The notes under the pieces were generated by a model that worked only from the letters and a program-made list of their open reading frames with translations, did not search any database and was not told where the DNA came from. DNA of 33,573 nt from contig JAISJI010000020.1 of NCBI GenBank assembly GCA_031261605.1, forward strand, positions 1 through 33,573. Reading direction: 5' to 3'. Each line of letters starts with the position of its first letter. Position 1 is the first letter of the stretch. Below, one piece after another: positions 25,858-33,086 of the stretch. Origin of the DNA: Ignavibacteria bacterium. GTDB taxonomy: Bacteria; Bacteroidota; Ignavibacteria; Kapaibacteriales; UBA2268. Both the position numbers and the translations under genes were made by a program.

Positions 25858-27411
25858 ATGGATGTTCGCAAATTAATAATATTATGTATATCGCTATTGC
25901 TACTGCTTTCTGGTATTTTGTATGGTGGCGATAAGTTGTATAGTGTTGATATTGAGCAACAGATAACCAATGGATTCCAAACACCAATAAATCTAACCGT
26001 TCTGAATACCAAAGGCGATGAGTTTGCTCCATACTATAACCGATTGACAAAAGAGATAATTTTCAATTCTACGGTTAATGGCTATTCGGAGTATTACGTT
26101 GCTCGGATAGATACATTTGGGTATATCACACATTCGCTACTGCTACGCTCGCCATTGAATGAAAAAGGACAAAACAGAGCATACTTCACTTTGATAGACG
26201 AGAAGCACGCATTAGTTGGTGCATTCAGGCACACAGATTGCGGCTCAATTATGAATATACACAAAGTATCGTATCAACGCAATACGTGGTCTGCTCCTAT
26301 TGAAGTGCCGGAATTTGTAGAGGCGTGCTTTTCATCACACCCAACTATATCTCCCAATGGTAGCGTGCTTGTGTTCTCCACAACTAAGGGCTCTGTCAAT
26401 AAAACAGCGGACTTATGGTATGCAACATTGCAATTGGATGGCATCTGGAATATGCAAATGCCGCTGGATGAATTGAACTCAATAGGTAATGAAATAACTC
26501 CATTTTTCGTTACAGACAACTTGCTAATATTCGCAAGCGATGGCTTTGAAGGTAAAGGTGGCTACGACTTATACTACTCTTTTTTTGAATATGGAAAGTG
26601 GTCTAAGCCATACCCAATTGAATCAGTAAATACAGAATACGATGAAACAGACCCTGCTATGCTTGCAGATGGAACATTGATATTTGCATCCGATAGAGCC
26701 GGAAGTATCGGTGGATTGGATATATATTCTGCATCGCTGCAACAAGTGCAAATTCCTGAGGAACAGAAAGCAATTCCGTTCATAGTGAATGCCACAAGTT
26801 TTTCTCTAAGCATTAGCAGAAATCTATCTTACGACATTGTATATAATAGCACAATTAACAGCGACTCCTCATTTACAATTTCGCCAGCAGCAATTCAATT
26901 TACGATAGAAAAGGACGACAACTATTTTATAGATATACCAGAGATACAGTTCAATTATACTCTACTTTGCAATGATAAAAATATTGCTACAAATGCACTA
27001 CTCCCACATCAATTCGATTTCGTAGTAGATTTCACGCAATACGCAAGCGAAATATTTGCAGCCGATAGTGTTGCTATTCTTGTATCATTAGAAAATCTCC
27101 AAAAGAAAGTAATAATTGATGTTGCAAAGGATGAGCAACGTGAATTATATAGACACAACAACGCCAATGGCAATTATTACAAAATAGTTACGGAATATTC
27201 AGATAATTTAGAGCAATACAAAAATGAAAATGCTCCAAAATTAAATAAAATTAACGAACTTATGCTATATTCTACGCATACAATAGTCCTCATTCCAAAT
27301 GCCGATGTTGCCTTTCAGCATAAAATAAAAGATATGCTAAACAATAATTCAACATTAACATTTCAAGTAGGAACTAACGATTGCATAGAATATCAAATTT
27401 ACTTACCATAG
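25858..27411 (+). CDS. Exported WD40-like (PD40/TolB-type) repeat protein
   Basis: 517 residues. The ATG at 25858 is chosen over the TTG directly before it. It begins a signal peptide (VRKLIILCISLLLLLSGILYG). Residues ~45-300 hold PD40-type beta-propeller repeats, seen most clearly in SSHPTISPNGSVLVFST, NEITPFFVTDNLLIFASDG with GKGGYDLYYS, and ETDPAMLADGTLIFASDRAG with IGGLDIYSA. In Bacteroidota such repeats often precede an OmpA-like domain. Here the C-terminal ~200 residues have no recognisable OmpA peptidoglycan motif; they are a beta-rich region of unknown fold ending FQVGTNDCIEYQIYLP. The likely location is the periplasm or outer membrane. The next gene starts 13 bases later. Confidence 0.7.
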   Translation: MDVRKLIILCISLLLLLSGILYGGDKLYSVDIEQQITNGFQTPINLTVLNTKGDEFAPYYNRLTKEIIFNSTVNGYSEYYVARIDTFGYITHSLLLRSPLNEKGQNRAYFTLIDEKHALVGAFRHTDCGSIMNIHKVSYQRNTWSAPIEVPEFVEACFSSHPTISPNGSVLVFSTTKGSVNKTADLWYATLQLDGIWNMQMPLDELNSIGNEITPFFVTDNLLIFASDGFEGKGGYDLYYSFFEYGKWSKPYPIESVNTEYDETDPAMLADGTLIFASDRAGSIGGLDIYSASLQQVQIPEEQKAIPFIVNATSFSLSISRNLSYDIVYNSTINSDSSFTISPAAIQFTIEKDDNYFIDIPEIQFNYTLLCNDKNIATNALLPHQFDFVVDFTQYASEIFAADSVAILVSLENLQKKVIIDVAKDEQRELYRHNNANGNYYKIVTEYSDNLEQYKNENAPKLNKINELMLYSTHTIVLIPNADVAFQHKIKDMLNNNSTLTFQVGTNDCIEYQIYLP

Positions 27412-27424
27412 CAATGGAGATTTT

Positions 27425-27919
27425 ATGAAAAAAATCTTATTAGTCAGACACTCAAACACGGAGGTTAGCTTATCTTCATTCGGAGATTTCGATAGACCGC
27501 TATCCACTATCGGTATTGACAATGCCAAAGAAATAGCAGGAATAGTAGCACAAAAAATTACAGCAGATAAAATAGTAACCTCCTCCGCTATCAGAGCATT
27601 TTCCACTGCCAGATACTTTGCCGATGCAATGAATATACCGCTTGAAGCGATAATTGGTGACTTGGGTTTATACGAAAAAGGCATCAAATATTATTCTTCA
27701 GTCGTATCATCGCAACCGGCTGATATTTCAGTGCTATTGCTTGTTGGTCACAATCCGGTAATTACTCATTTGGTAGCGAAATACACCGGAGATGAGGATT
27801 TTGGAAGTATGTCTGCTTGTGGGGTTGTCTGTATAGAATTTGAAACGGATAATTGGGAAGAAATAGATGTATTAAAAGGAAAAATAGCATTTTTTGAAAA
27901 GCCGTTCTTTGGTTTTTAA
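27425..27919 (+). CDS. sixA: SixA-type histidine phosphatase
   Basis: 164 residues, cytosolic. The phosphoglycerate-mutase-like fold is marked by the phosphoacceptor motif LVRHSNTE (catalytic H9, R8). DRPLSTIGIDNAKEIA follows at 23-38, then TSSAIRAFSTAR with the substrate arginines. The second histidine is H109 in LVGHNPVITHL. The short length and the D-R-P-L-S-x-x-G spacing are characteristic of SixA, a phosphohistidine phosphatase that removes phosphate from Hpt or PTS proteins. A different small phosphatase substrate cannot be excluded. GGAG lies about six bases before the ATG, and the 13-base gap suggests cotranscription with the PD40-repeat gene. Confidence 0.8.
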   Translation: MKKILLVRHSNTEVSLSSFGDFDRPLSTIGIDNAKEIAGIVAQKITADKIVTSSAIRAFSTARYFADAMNIPLEAIIGDLGLYEKGIKYYSSVVSSQPADISVLLLVGHNPVITHLVAKYTGDEDFGSMSACGVVCIEFETDNWEEIDVLKGKIAFFEKPFFGF

Positions 27920-28236
27920 TTTTTAAATAATTTATTTTTTATTTGGTGGCTTAAATAGATAAAGTATAGGGTTTCGATTCGAAGCAATACCTGTAGTGAG
28001 AATTCCATTAAAGGCATACTTATTTGGTCAGCGGCGACCGCTCCGAAAAAACACTTGTAAAACACCAGCAATCGCTGACTAATCCAATATTCCCTGTGCA
28101 TCACATAGGTATTAAATCAAGTAATGGCAGATTTTACTGACAAAAACGTTCCGTTTTCTGTCAATATAGTATGACATTTCGTCTTTATACTACATTTTTT
28201 TACATAACTTTATGCCATTTTGGCAGATTTTGAGAA

Positions 28237-28253
28237 TTGGCACGGTTTTCGTT
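28237..28253 (+). promoter_or_regulatory. Sigma-54-like element before hsp20 (imperfect -12)
   Basis: TTGGCACGGTTTTCGTT has a perfect -24 half (TTGGCACGG). Its -12 half reads TCGT instead of TTGC at the correct ten-base spacing, so the invariant GC becomes GT. Two true-consensus sigma-54 promoters occur elsewhere in the window, which makes this more interesting than chance, but on its own it is weak. The predicted start would be near 28264, inside the following inverted repeat. Confidence 0.35.
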
Positions 28254-28257
28254 AGCG

Positions 28258-28299
28258 TATTAGTGTATTTGATAAACGATTACATTACATACACTAATA
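28258..28299 (+). promoter_or_regulatory. Perfect 11-bp inverted repeat upstream of hsp20, candidate operator
   Basis: TATTAGTGTAT (28258-28268) and ATACACTAATA (28289-28299) are exact reverse complements separated by 20 bases. The element ends 17 bases before the hsp20 start codon and just before the GGAGG ribosome site at 28307-28311. It is not the CIRCE sequence. It could bind a repressor dimer, or in RNA form an AU-rich hairpin that responds to temperature. The ribosome site itself lies outside the stem. Confidence 0.5.
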
Positions 28300-28316
28300 A
28301 ATAAACGGAGGTCATT

Positions 28317-28850
28317 ATGACTACATTCAGATTAGACCCATTGGGTCGCACTTTACTTAACCCTTTCTTTACTCCAGTCAGAAGGGAAATAGATATAAAT
28401 CAACCAGTTATGGATTTGGATTTCTTTAGAGATGGAGTAAATGACTTTATGCACGGCATAAAGGATGCCTTCACTACCGCAAATAGCGGTATCAATGCAC
28501 ATATTGACATTGTTGAAGAAGAAAAATGCTACAAAGTAACAATGGAAGTTCCCGGTGTGGATAAAGACGACATTTCTATTTTGGTCAATAACGAAGACCA
28601 ATTAGAAATAAAAGGTTGCAAAAAACCTGTATGCACAACTTCTGCAACACCTACAGAAGGCGAACCGAAAGTTGAACGAAAAGTTCTTTACTCGGAAATC
28701 AAACGAGGTGAGTTCGTTAGAACTATCAATCTCGGTAGCAAAATAGACAAAAACAACATCAAAGCCAAATTTAGCAACGGCGAGTTATTTATCACTATCG
28801 CTAAGTTGGAAGAAGAGAAGCCACAAAAAGTATCCATAGATATTGATTGA
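28317..28850 (+). CDS. hsp20: Small heat-shock protein, Hsp20/alpha-crystallin family
   Basis: 177 residues, an ATP-independent holdase that binds unfolding proteins in the cytosol. The N-terminal arm (~1-60) is variable and carries FFRDGVNDFMHG. The alpha-crystallin domain spans about 62-170: AHIDIVEEEKCYKVTMEVPG, the VDKDDISILV strand, DQLEIKG, the VLYSEIKRGEFVRTINLG loop, and the GELFITI strand just before the end. An Ala/Thr/Pro insert near residues 105-115 lengthens the loop that precedes VERKVLYSE. The classical C-terminal I-x-I anchor is approximated by VSIDID. GGAGG five bases before the ATG is one of the stronger ribosome sites in the window, consistent with strong induced expression. 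Confidence 0.9.
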   Translation: MTTFRLDPLGRTLLNPFFTPVRREIDINQPVMDLDFFRDGVNDFMHGIKDAFTTANSGINAHIDIVEEEKCYKVTMEVPGVDKDDISILVNNEDQLEIKGCKKPVCTTSATPTEGEPKVERKVLYSEIKRGEFVRTINLGSKIDKNNIKAKFSNGELFITIAKLEEEKPQKVSIDID

Positions 28851-28877
28851 TATTATTGGATAGGCATTGTTGGTAAT

Positions 28878-28917
28878 GAAAGAATGGCGGAAGTATATTT
28901 ACTTTCGCCATTCTTTC
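28878..28917 (+). terminator. 18-bp hairpin terminator after hsp20
   Basis: The arms 28878-28895 and 28900-28917 pair over 18 positions (one G-U) around the four-base loop TATT. The core GAAAGAATGGCG/CGCCATTCTTTC is perfect. The run after it is only moderately T-rich (GTTATTTCATAATTT). It closes hsp20 and abuts the promoter of the next gene. Confidence 0.75.
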
Positions 28918-28937
28918 GTTATTTCATAATTTATTGT

Positions 28938-28945
28938 TATATTTG
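28938..28945 (+). promoter_or_regulatory. Bacteroidota-type -7 element next to a start codon
   Basis: TATATTTG is an exact TAnnTTTG match only four bases before the ATG at 28950. A partial -33 element (TTTC at 28914-28917) lies 20 bases upstream, inside the terminator arm. If used, the mRNA would begin at or within a base or two of the start codon, that is, leaderless. Confidence 0.4.
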
Positions 28946-28949
28946 TATT

Positions 28950-30092
28950 ATGGTAAAACATAGATTATGGTTCGTTGCTTGTATCTCGTTGCTTATTACA
29001 AATGGTGCAATAGGACAGCAGCGAAGTAAAATACAGCCGATTCCAGTAAGTAAACCCAATACAGCAACAGATGTAAATACCAGCTACAAACCCAATAGTG
29101 CAACTACACGGCTTGTAATGTCTGGTGAAAATTTATCTGCTATACCTTCCTATGTCTTTGCTATGAAAAACTTGGAATACTTAGACCTTAGCAATAACAA
29201 ACTTGCTTGGCTGCCTGATGATATTAAGCAGTTGACGAAGTTAAGAGAAATAAAACTCAACAACAATCAATTCTCTATCTTTCCAGATATACTAATCCAA
29301 CTCCCCTATTTATCGTCTATCAATCTCTCTAATAACAGAATTACTGCTATCACAGCGGATATATGGAAACTGAGTAGTTTGCAAAAACTATATCTCGCTA
29401 ATAATAGGATTACCATTTTACCAAAAGAATTGTATAATACGCAATTTTTGGAAGTATTGGATTTGCGTTCTAATAGATTGGACAAGTTGGATACTGAAAT
29501 AAATAAACTTACACGGCTTTCTTCTTTGGATATTAGCGATAATGCGATTGAGGAATTGCCTATGTCTATGGCGTCTATGTATGCGTTAAAGGATTTACAG
29601 GTGTCGTTTTCAAAAACCAGAACTATTCCAAAAAACCTGTTTATATTGCGTCAAGTGCAGTTATTGGATATATCAGGCAATCATCTCATCGCACTACCAG
29701 ATGAGATGATACAATTACAAGGATTGAAGGAATTAAACCTATCTTACAACAATCTAAAAGCCATTCCTGAAATCGTAATGAAATTAAAGAGTTTGCAAAA
29801 TCTAAACTTATCAAATAATTTTGTTCAATCTATCAGTCCATCCATTAAGCAGTTAAGTAATCTCACTGTGCTTGATTTATCCAACAACAATATATCCGAA
29901 ATACCGGAAGAAATGTGCCACTTAGCTAATTGCAAATTGCTCTTTCTTACAGATAACAAAATAGCATCACTCCCCAACTCAATCAGTAAATTAAACAACT
30001 TAAAAGTATTTCGTTTAAACCATAATTTGCTACCTACCAATGAAAAAGAAAAAGCCAAACGCTTGTTGCCCAAGGTTCGGCTTTCATTCTAA
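28950..30092 (+). CDS. Exported leucine-rich-repeat protein
   Basis: 380 residues. The ATG at 28950 gives a proper signal peptide (MVKHRLWFVACISLLITNG, cleavage near AIGQQ). The frame is open farther upstream, but only through the hsp20 terminator. After a ~40-residue polar linker rich in Thr/Asn/Pro, about thirteen LRR units fill residues ~55-360 (for example LEYLDLSNNKLAWLPDDIK and LTVLDLSNNNISEIPEEMC). The C-cap HNLLPTNEKEKAKRLLP parallels those of the other two LRR proteins. No lipobox or C-terminal sorting domain is seen, so it is probably periplasmic or released. It is convergent with nadA. Confidence 0.8.
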   Translation: MVKHRLWFVACISLLITNGAIGQQRSKIQPIPVSKPNTATDVNTSYKPNSATTRLVMSGENLSAIPSYVFAMKNLEYLDLSNNKLAWLPDDIKQLTKLREIKLNNNQFSIFPDILIQLPYLSSINLSNNRITAITADIWKLSSLQKLYLANNRITILPKELYNTQFLEVLDLRSNRLDKLDTEINKLTRLSSLDISDNAIEELPMSMASMYALKDLQVSFSKTRTIPKNLFILRQVQLLDISGNHLIALPDEMIQLQGLKELNLSYNNLKAIPEIVMKLKSLQNLNLSNNFVQSISPSIKQLSNLTVLDLSNNNISEIPEEMCHLANCKLLFLTDNKIASLPNSISKLNNLKVFRLNHNLLPTNEKEKAKRLLPKVRLSF

Positions 30093-30120
30093 TCGCTTCG
30101 TTTTATACGACTTAACTATA

Positions 30121-31041
30121 TCACTTGCTCAATTCCAACATTTTTGCTAATGGCTTATATGCAGCTAATCTAATGTCTTCGTTCATAGTTATTTGTGGCG
30201 ATAATGTATCTAGTGCCAAGATAGCTTTATCTAATGAATGGCGCTTCATATTCACGCAAATAGGTGGATTGGAGTGAATTGTATAGAAATGCTTTTCTGG
30301 CGAATTCATTTGCAATGTTCGCAACACGCCAACTTCCGTAAGAACAATAAAAGCATCGCAACTGCCTTTCTTTGCATAATTAATAATGCCGGTAGTAGAG
30401 CCAACGAAGTCCGCATATTGCAGTATCTCTTCTGGGCATTCTGGATGCGCAATCACTTCCGCTCTTGGATGTAATGTCATACATTCCATCAACTTACCCA
30501 ATTTATAATTGTGATGAACAACGCAATGCCCATTCCAAATTTGCATATTGACTCCAAGCGTCTTATTGAGCCAATTGCCCAGATTTACATCCGGTGCGAA
30601 GAGCAATGTAGCATCTTTGGGAGCGGATTCAACTATTTTTAAGGCGTTGGATGAAGTGCAAATTACATCGGAAATGGTTTTCACTTCGGTAGCGCAATTA
30701 ATATATGAGATAAGATACGGATTATCAAAGCGTTGCTTCCATTGAATACAATCAGTAGCATCTAAACATTCCGCAAGCGAGCAAGTCGCAGTATTATCTG
30801 GAACGATAACTATCTTCTGTGGATTGAGTATCTTAGCCGTTTCTGCCATAAAATTCACTCCACAGAATAATATTACATCCGCATCAGTAGATTGCGCTTG
30901 CTGTGCGAGATAAAGAGAATCCCCTAAGAAATCAGCGACTTCCTGTATTTCATCGGCTACATAATAATGAGCCAATATCACAGCGTTGTGTTTGGTTGCG
31001 AGTTCTCTTATGCGATTTTGTTTTTCTTTTTTTGCATCCAT
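30121..31041 (-). CDS. nadA: Quinolinate synthase NadA
   Basis: Condenses iminoaspartate with dihydroxyacetone phosphate to quinolinate in de novo NAD synthesis; it carries an oxygen-sensitive [4Fe-4S] cluster. The 306-residue length fits the compact NadA type. The three cluster cysteines expected from the family are C87 in NTATCSLAEC, C173 in NGHCVVHH and C262 in ICVNMKRHSL. Other conserved parts are AHYYVADEIQEVADFLGDSL, GVNFMAETAKIL, HPECP and FVGSTTGI. The partner genes nadB and nadC are not in the window. It ends convergently with the LRR gene and lies 26 bases downstream of the threonine dehydrogenase gene, so the two may be cotranscribed. Confidence 0.95.
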   Translation of the reverse strand: MDAKKEKQNRIRELATKHNAVILAHYYVADEIQEVADFLGDSLYLAQQAQSTDADVILFCGVNFMAETAKILNPQKIVIVPDNTATCSLAECLDATDCIQWKQRFDNPYLISYINCATEVKTISDVICTSSNALKIVESAPKDATLLFAPDVNLGNWLNKTLGVNMQIWNGHCVVHHNYKLGKLMECMTLHPRAEVIAHPECPEEILQYADFVGSTTGIINYAKKGSCDAFIVLTEVGVLRTLQMNSPEKHFYTIHSNPPICVNMKRHSLDKAILALDTLSPQITMNEDIRLAAYKPLAKMLELSK

Positions 31042-31067
31042 TTTATAAATCTAATAATATCAATTCG

Positions 31068-32042
31068 TTATATTAACCCATTCTTATGCTTCTCTGTAAG
31101 CACCTCCAACATCCGTTTTGTCATAGCGGTAATGTCGTAATCTGGCTTCCAATTCCATTCCTTGCGAGCAGCAGAATCATCTATAGAATACACCCAACTA
31201 TCAGCAATTTCTTGCCTAAAATCAGGGACATATTCAATTTCAAAATCAGGACGAAACTTCTTAATTTCCTCAAATAATTGCTTTGGAGTGAAGCTCATAG
31301 CAGCAACATTGAAATTGGAATGATGTATAAGATTATTGAAATCCGCTTCAGCAAGTTCTACCGTTGCTTTAATGCAATCGCCCATAAACATCATCGGCAG
31401 CATAGTATTTTCAGAGAGGAAACACTTATATTTTTCGCCCTTTACCGCAGAATAAAATATATCTACAGCATAATCGGTAGTTCCACCACCGGGCAATGTT
31501 TCGTGGGAGATAATACCCGGATAACGCAATCCACGGCAATCCAAGCCAAATTTTGAAACATAGTAGTCGCATAGCAATTCGCCAGCAACTTTCGTAACCC
31601 CATACATTGAAGTAGGTTGCAAAACGCTATCCTGTTTAACATTCTCCTTCTCTACATTCTTACCCCAAGCCGCCATAGAACTTGGTATTATAATTCGATT
31701 CAACTTCATCTCTACAGCGAGATTTAGGACGTTAAGCGAGCCATTAATGTTGATATTCCAGCATAGTTGCGGGTCTTTTTCGCCGACAGCCGACAGAATA
31801 GCAGCGAGATGGAAGATAGAATCAATGTTATGCTTTTTGATAATCGTGCGTAGTGCCTCTTTATCCATAACATCTATTGTTTCAAAAATGCCATTTTCTT
31901 TAATAGCAGGTGGCGGACTGTTGCGGACATCGGAAGCGATAACGTTATTGTTTCCATACCTTTTCCTTAGTTCGAGTGTGAGTTCAGAGCCGATTTGTCC
32001 AATCGCTCCTATTACAAGGATGCGTTCCATTTTGTTGTTCAT
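31068..32042 (-). CDS. L-threonine 3-dehydrogenase of the short-chain (extended SDR) type
   Basis: 324 residues, cytosolic. Oxidises threonine to 2-amino-3-ketobutyrate with NAD+. The Rossmann motif G12-x-x-G15-x-x-G18 (GAIGQIGSEL) opens the protein. The catalytic Y147-x-x-x-K151 sits in SMYGVTK with serines in IPSSMAAWG upstream. The signature that separates this enzyme from generic UDP-sugar epimerases is RYPGIIS followed by PGGGTTDYAVDIFYSA. It is unrelated to the zinc-dependent Tdh of E. coli. A second ATG lies four codons in; no ribosome site distinguishes them. Kbl, the lyase that would complete threonine-to-glycine conversion, is not in the window. Confidence 0.85.
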   Translation of the reverse strand: MNNKMERILVIGAIGQIGSELTLELRKRYGNNNVIASDVRNSPPPAIKENGIFETIDVMDKEALRTIIKKHNIDSIFHLAAILSAVGEKDPQLCWNININGSLNVLNLAVEMKLNRIIIPSSMAAWGKNVEKENVKQDSVLQPTSMYGVTKVAGELLCDYYVSKFGLDCRGLRYPGIISHETLPGGGTTDYAVDIFYSAVKGEKYKCFLSENTMLPMMFMGDCIKATVELAEADFNNLIHHSNFNVAAMSFTPKQLFEEIKKFRPDFEIEYVPDFRQEIADSWVYSIDDSAARKEWNWKPDYDITAMTKRMLEVLTEKHKNGLI

Positions 32043-32126
32043 AGTGATATATTTGTGATTATTTAAATATTCTTTTTATAAGACACCCACAATATACTAA
32101 TATTTTCACAATAAATAATCATTTCT

Positions 32127-32157
32127 TTTGTTTTATTAAAAAAAAGAAGTATATTAC
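32127..32157 (+). promoter_or_regulatory. Candidate -33/-7 promoter
   Basis: TTTG at 32127-32130 is separated by 19 bases from TATATTAC at 32150-32157, close to the TTTG-N19-TAnnTTTG pattern of Bacteroidota vegetative promoters. Its -7 half has two mismatches. It would start a transcript about 48 bases before the ATG at 32211. AGAGG near 32200 is the likely ribosome site. Confidence 0.35.
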
Positions 32158-32210
32158 ACTATGCCGAATGGCGAAATTATATATCATTAATTTATTCTAA
32201 GAGGTTAAAA

Positions 32211-33026
32211 ATGAAACCAATTGAAAAATTCGAATCGCAATGCACATACACTGCTGCATTCTCTAAACAATCTAACTTACCAAAAAGGAGGACGGAGACA
32301 CGAAACATATCGTCTCCGTTAAGAATTATAATGCTTTTTGTTGCACTCGCTTTTTGCGCAACTGCAACAACACTCGCCCAATGCCCAGCCCAAGGCAACT
32401 GCTCCAGCGCTTGGAAAGGACCAGAAACTATTACCATTCCCAATCCGGTGGGCGGTATATACTCGGTGAATACTGACTGTATGGTTTTGCTGGAATATTG
32501 CTGGCGAATGAATGATTATGATACATTGGAAATATTCATTAGCTCATATACTATTATGGATAGCAACGAATGCGGAACAGAGCAATTAATCGAAATGTTT
32601 TACCCTAACTACACCCTTTGGTATACTATGTATATTATGGACCGGATTGCTTTGCTGTCAAACACTCCAGTTCCTCCTTGCGGTCCGGTAAATGCCACCG
32701 TAATTAAGGTAGGGCATCCTACTTGTATGATGGAAACTATTTATGACCCAAATTTTGGTGGTTGTGGTAAAGGTGCCTACCATACGGAGGGATGCGACCC
32801 CGAGAGTGACGATATTTGTTTTACTGAAGTGATTATATGTTACAGAATGGCGGGCGATGTAAGATACCCTGATGGAACTATTACTCCTATTACTCCCGTT
32901 CAATGCATAAATTCTACACGCCCATATACATTTAAATGTTCTGCACATTGTAATGATAGCACTGACTGGGAAGCTTGTACGGTTTGCCATACTGATGATA
33001 TTTCATGTTACGCTACTTGCGAATAA
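32211..33026 (+). CDS. Exported cysteine-rich protein, unknown function
   Basis: 271 residues. An unusually long polar N-terminal stretch (~40 residues, including KQSNLPKRRTETR) precedes a hydrophobic segment (IIMLFVALAFCATATTLAQ) that reads as a signal peptide with cleavage near LAQ-C. An internal ATG just before LFVALAF could be the real start, but AGAGG before the first ATG favours the longer form. The mature portion contains 18 cysteines, many spaced as potential disulfide pairs (CPAQGNC, CTVCHTDDISCYATC at the end). It is otherwise mixed alpha/beta with no known domain that I recognise. It is followed by a terminator-like hairpin and a second exported gene. Confidence 0.65.
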   Translation: MKPIEKFESQCTYTAAFSKQSNLPKRRTETRNISSPLRIIMLFVALAFCATATTLAQCPAQGNCSSAWKGPETITIPNPVGGIYSVNTDCMVLLEYCWRMNDYDTLEIFISSYTIMDSNECGTEQLIEMFYPNYTLWYTMYIMDRIALLSNTPVPPCGPVNATVIKVGHPTCMMETIYDPNFGGCGKGAYHTEGCDPESDDICFTEVIICYRMAGDVRYPDGTITPITPVQCINSTRPYTFKCSAHCNDSTDWEACTVCHTDDISCYATCE

Positions 33027-33042
33027 TTTATTAACTAATTCT

Positions 33043-33067
33043 TAGGGTGGGACTCGCTCTCACCCTA
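33043..33067 (+). terminator. Terminator or attenuator hairpin between two exported-protein genes
   Basis: TAGGGTGGGA (33043-33052) pairs with TCTCACCCTA (33058-33067), including one G-U pair, around CTCGC. TATTTTC follows. The downstream ATG is only 20 bases away, so partial read-through coupling the two genes is possible. Confidence 0.65.
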
Positions 33068-33086
33068 TATTTTCAAAGGTGAACAA

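Larger units (their letters stand above)
27920..28316. other. 397-base gene-free region upstream of hsp20, rich in small inverted and direct repeats
   Basis: No convincing coding sequence lies here. 27920-27950 is nearly pure A/T. 28021-28080 is unusually GC-rich, with AGCGG-CGA-CCGCT and a wider GTCAGCG/CGCTGAC inverted repeat. An imperfect hairpin CCCTGTG-CAT-CACATAGG lies near 28091-28111. TGACA-AAAACG pairs with CGTTTT-C-TGTCA at 28138-28163. TGGCAGATTTT occurs as a direct repeat at 28125-28135 and 28221-28231. The promoter-proximal elements are listed separately. The left part may encode a structured RNA, but I cannot assign a family. Confidence 0.5.

Noticed and set aside
27916..28104. 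A 62-codon minus-strand frame before hsp20
   Set aside because: No ribosome site, no family resemblance, and it covers several inverted repeats in a spacer; treated as non-coding.
28125..28141. TGGCAGATTTT as a sigma-54 promoter in its own right
   Set aside because: Neither copy has GC at the required ten-base spacing after GG.
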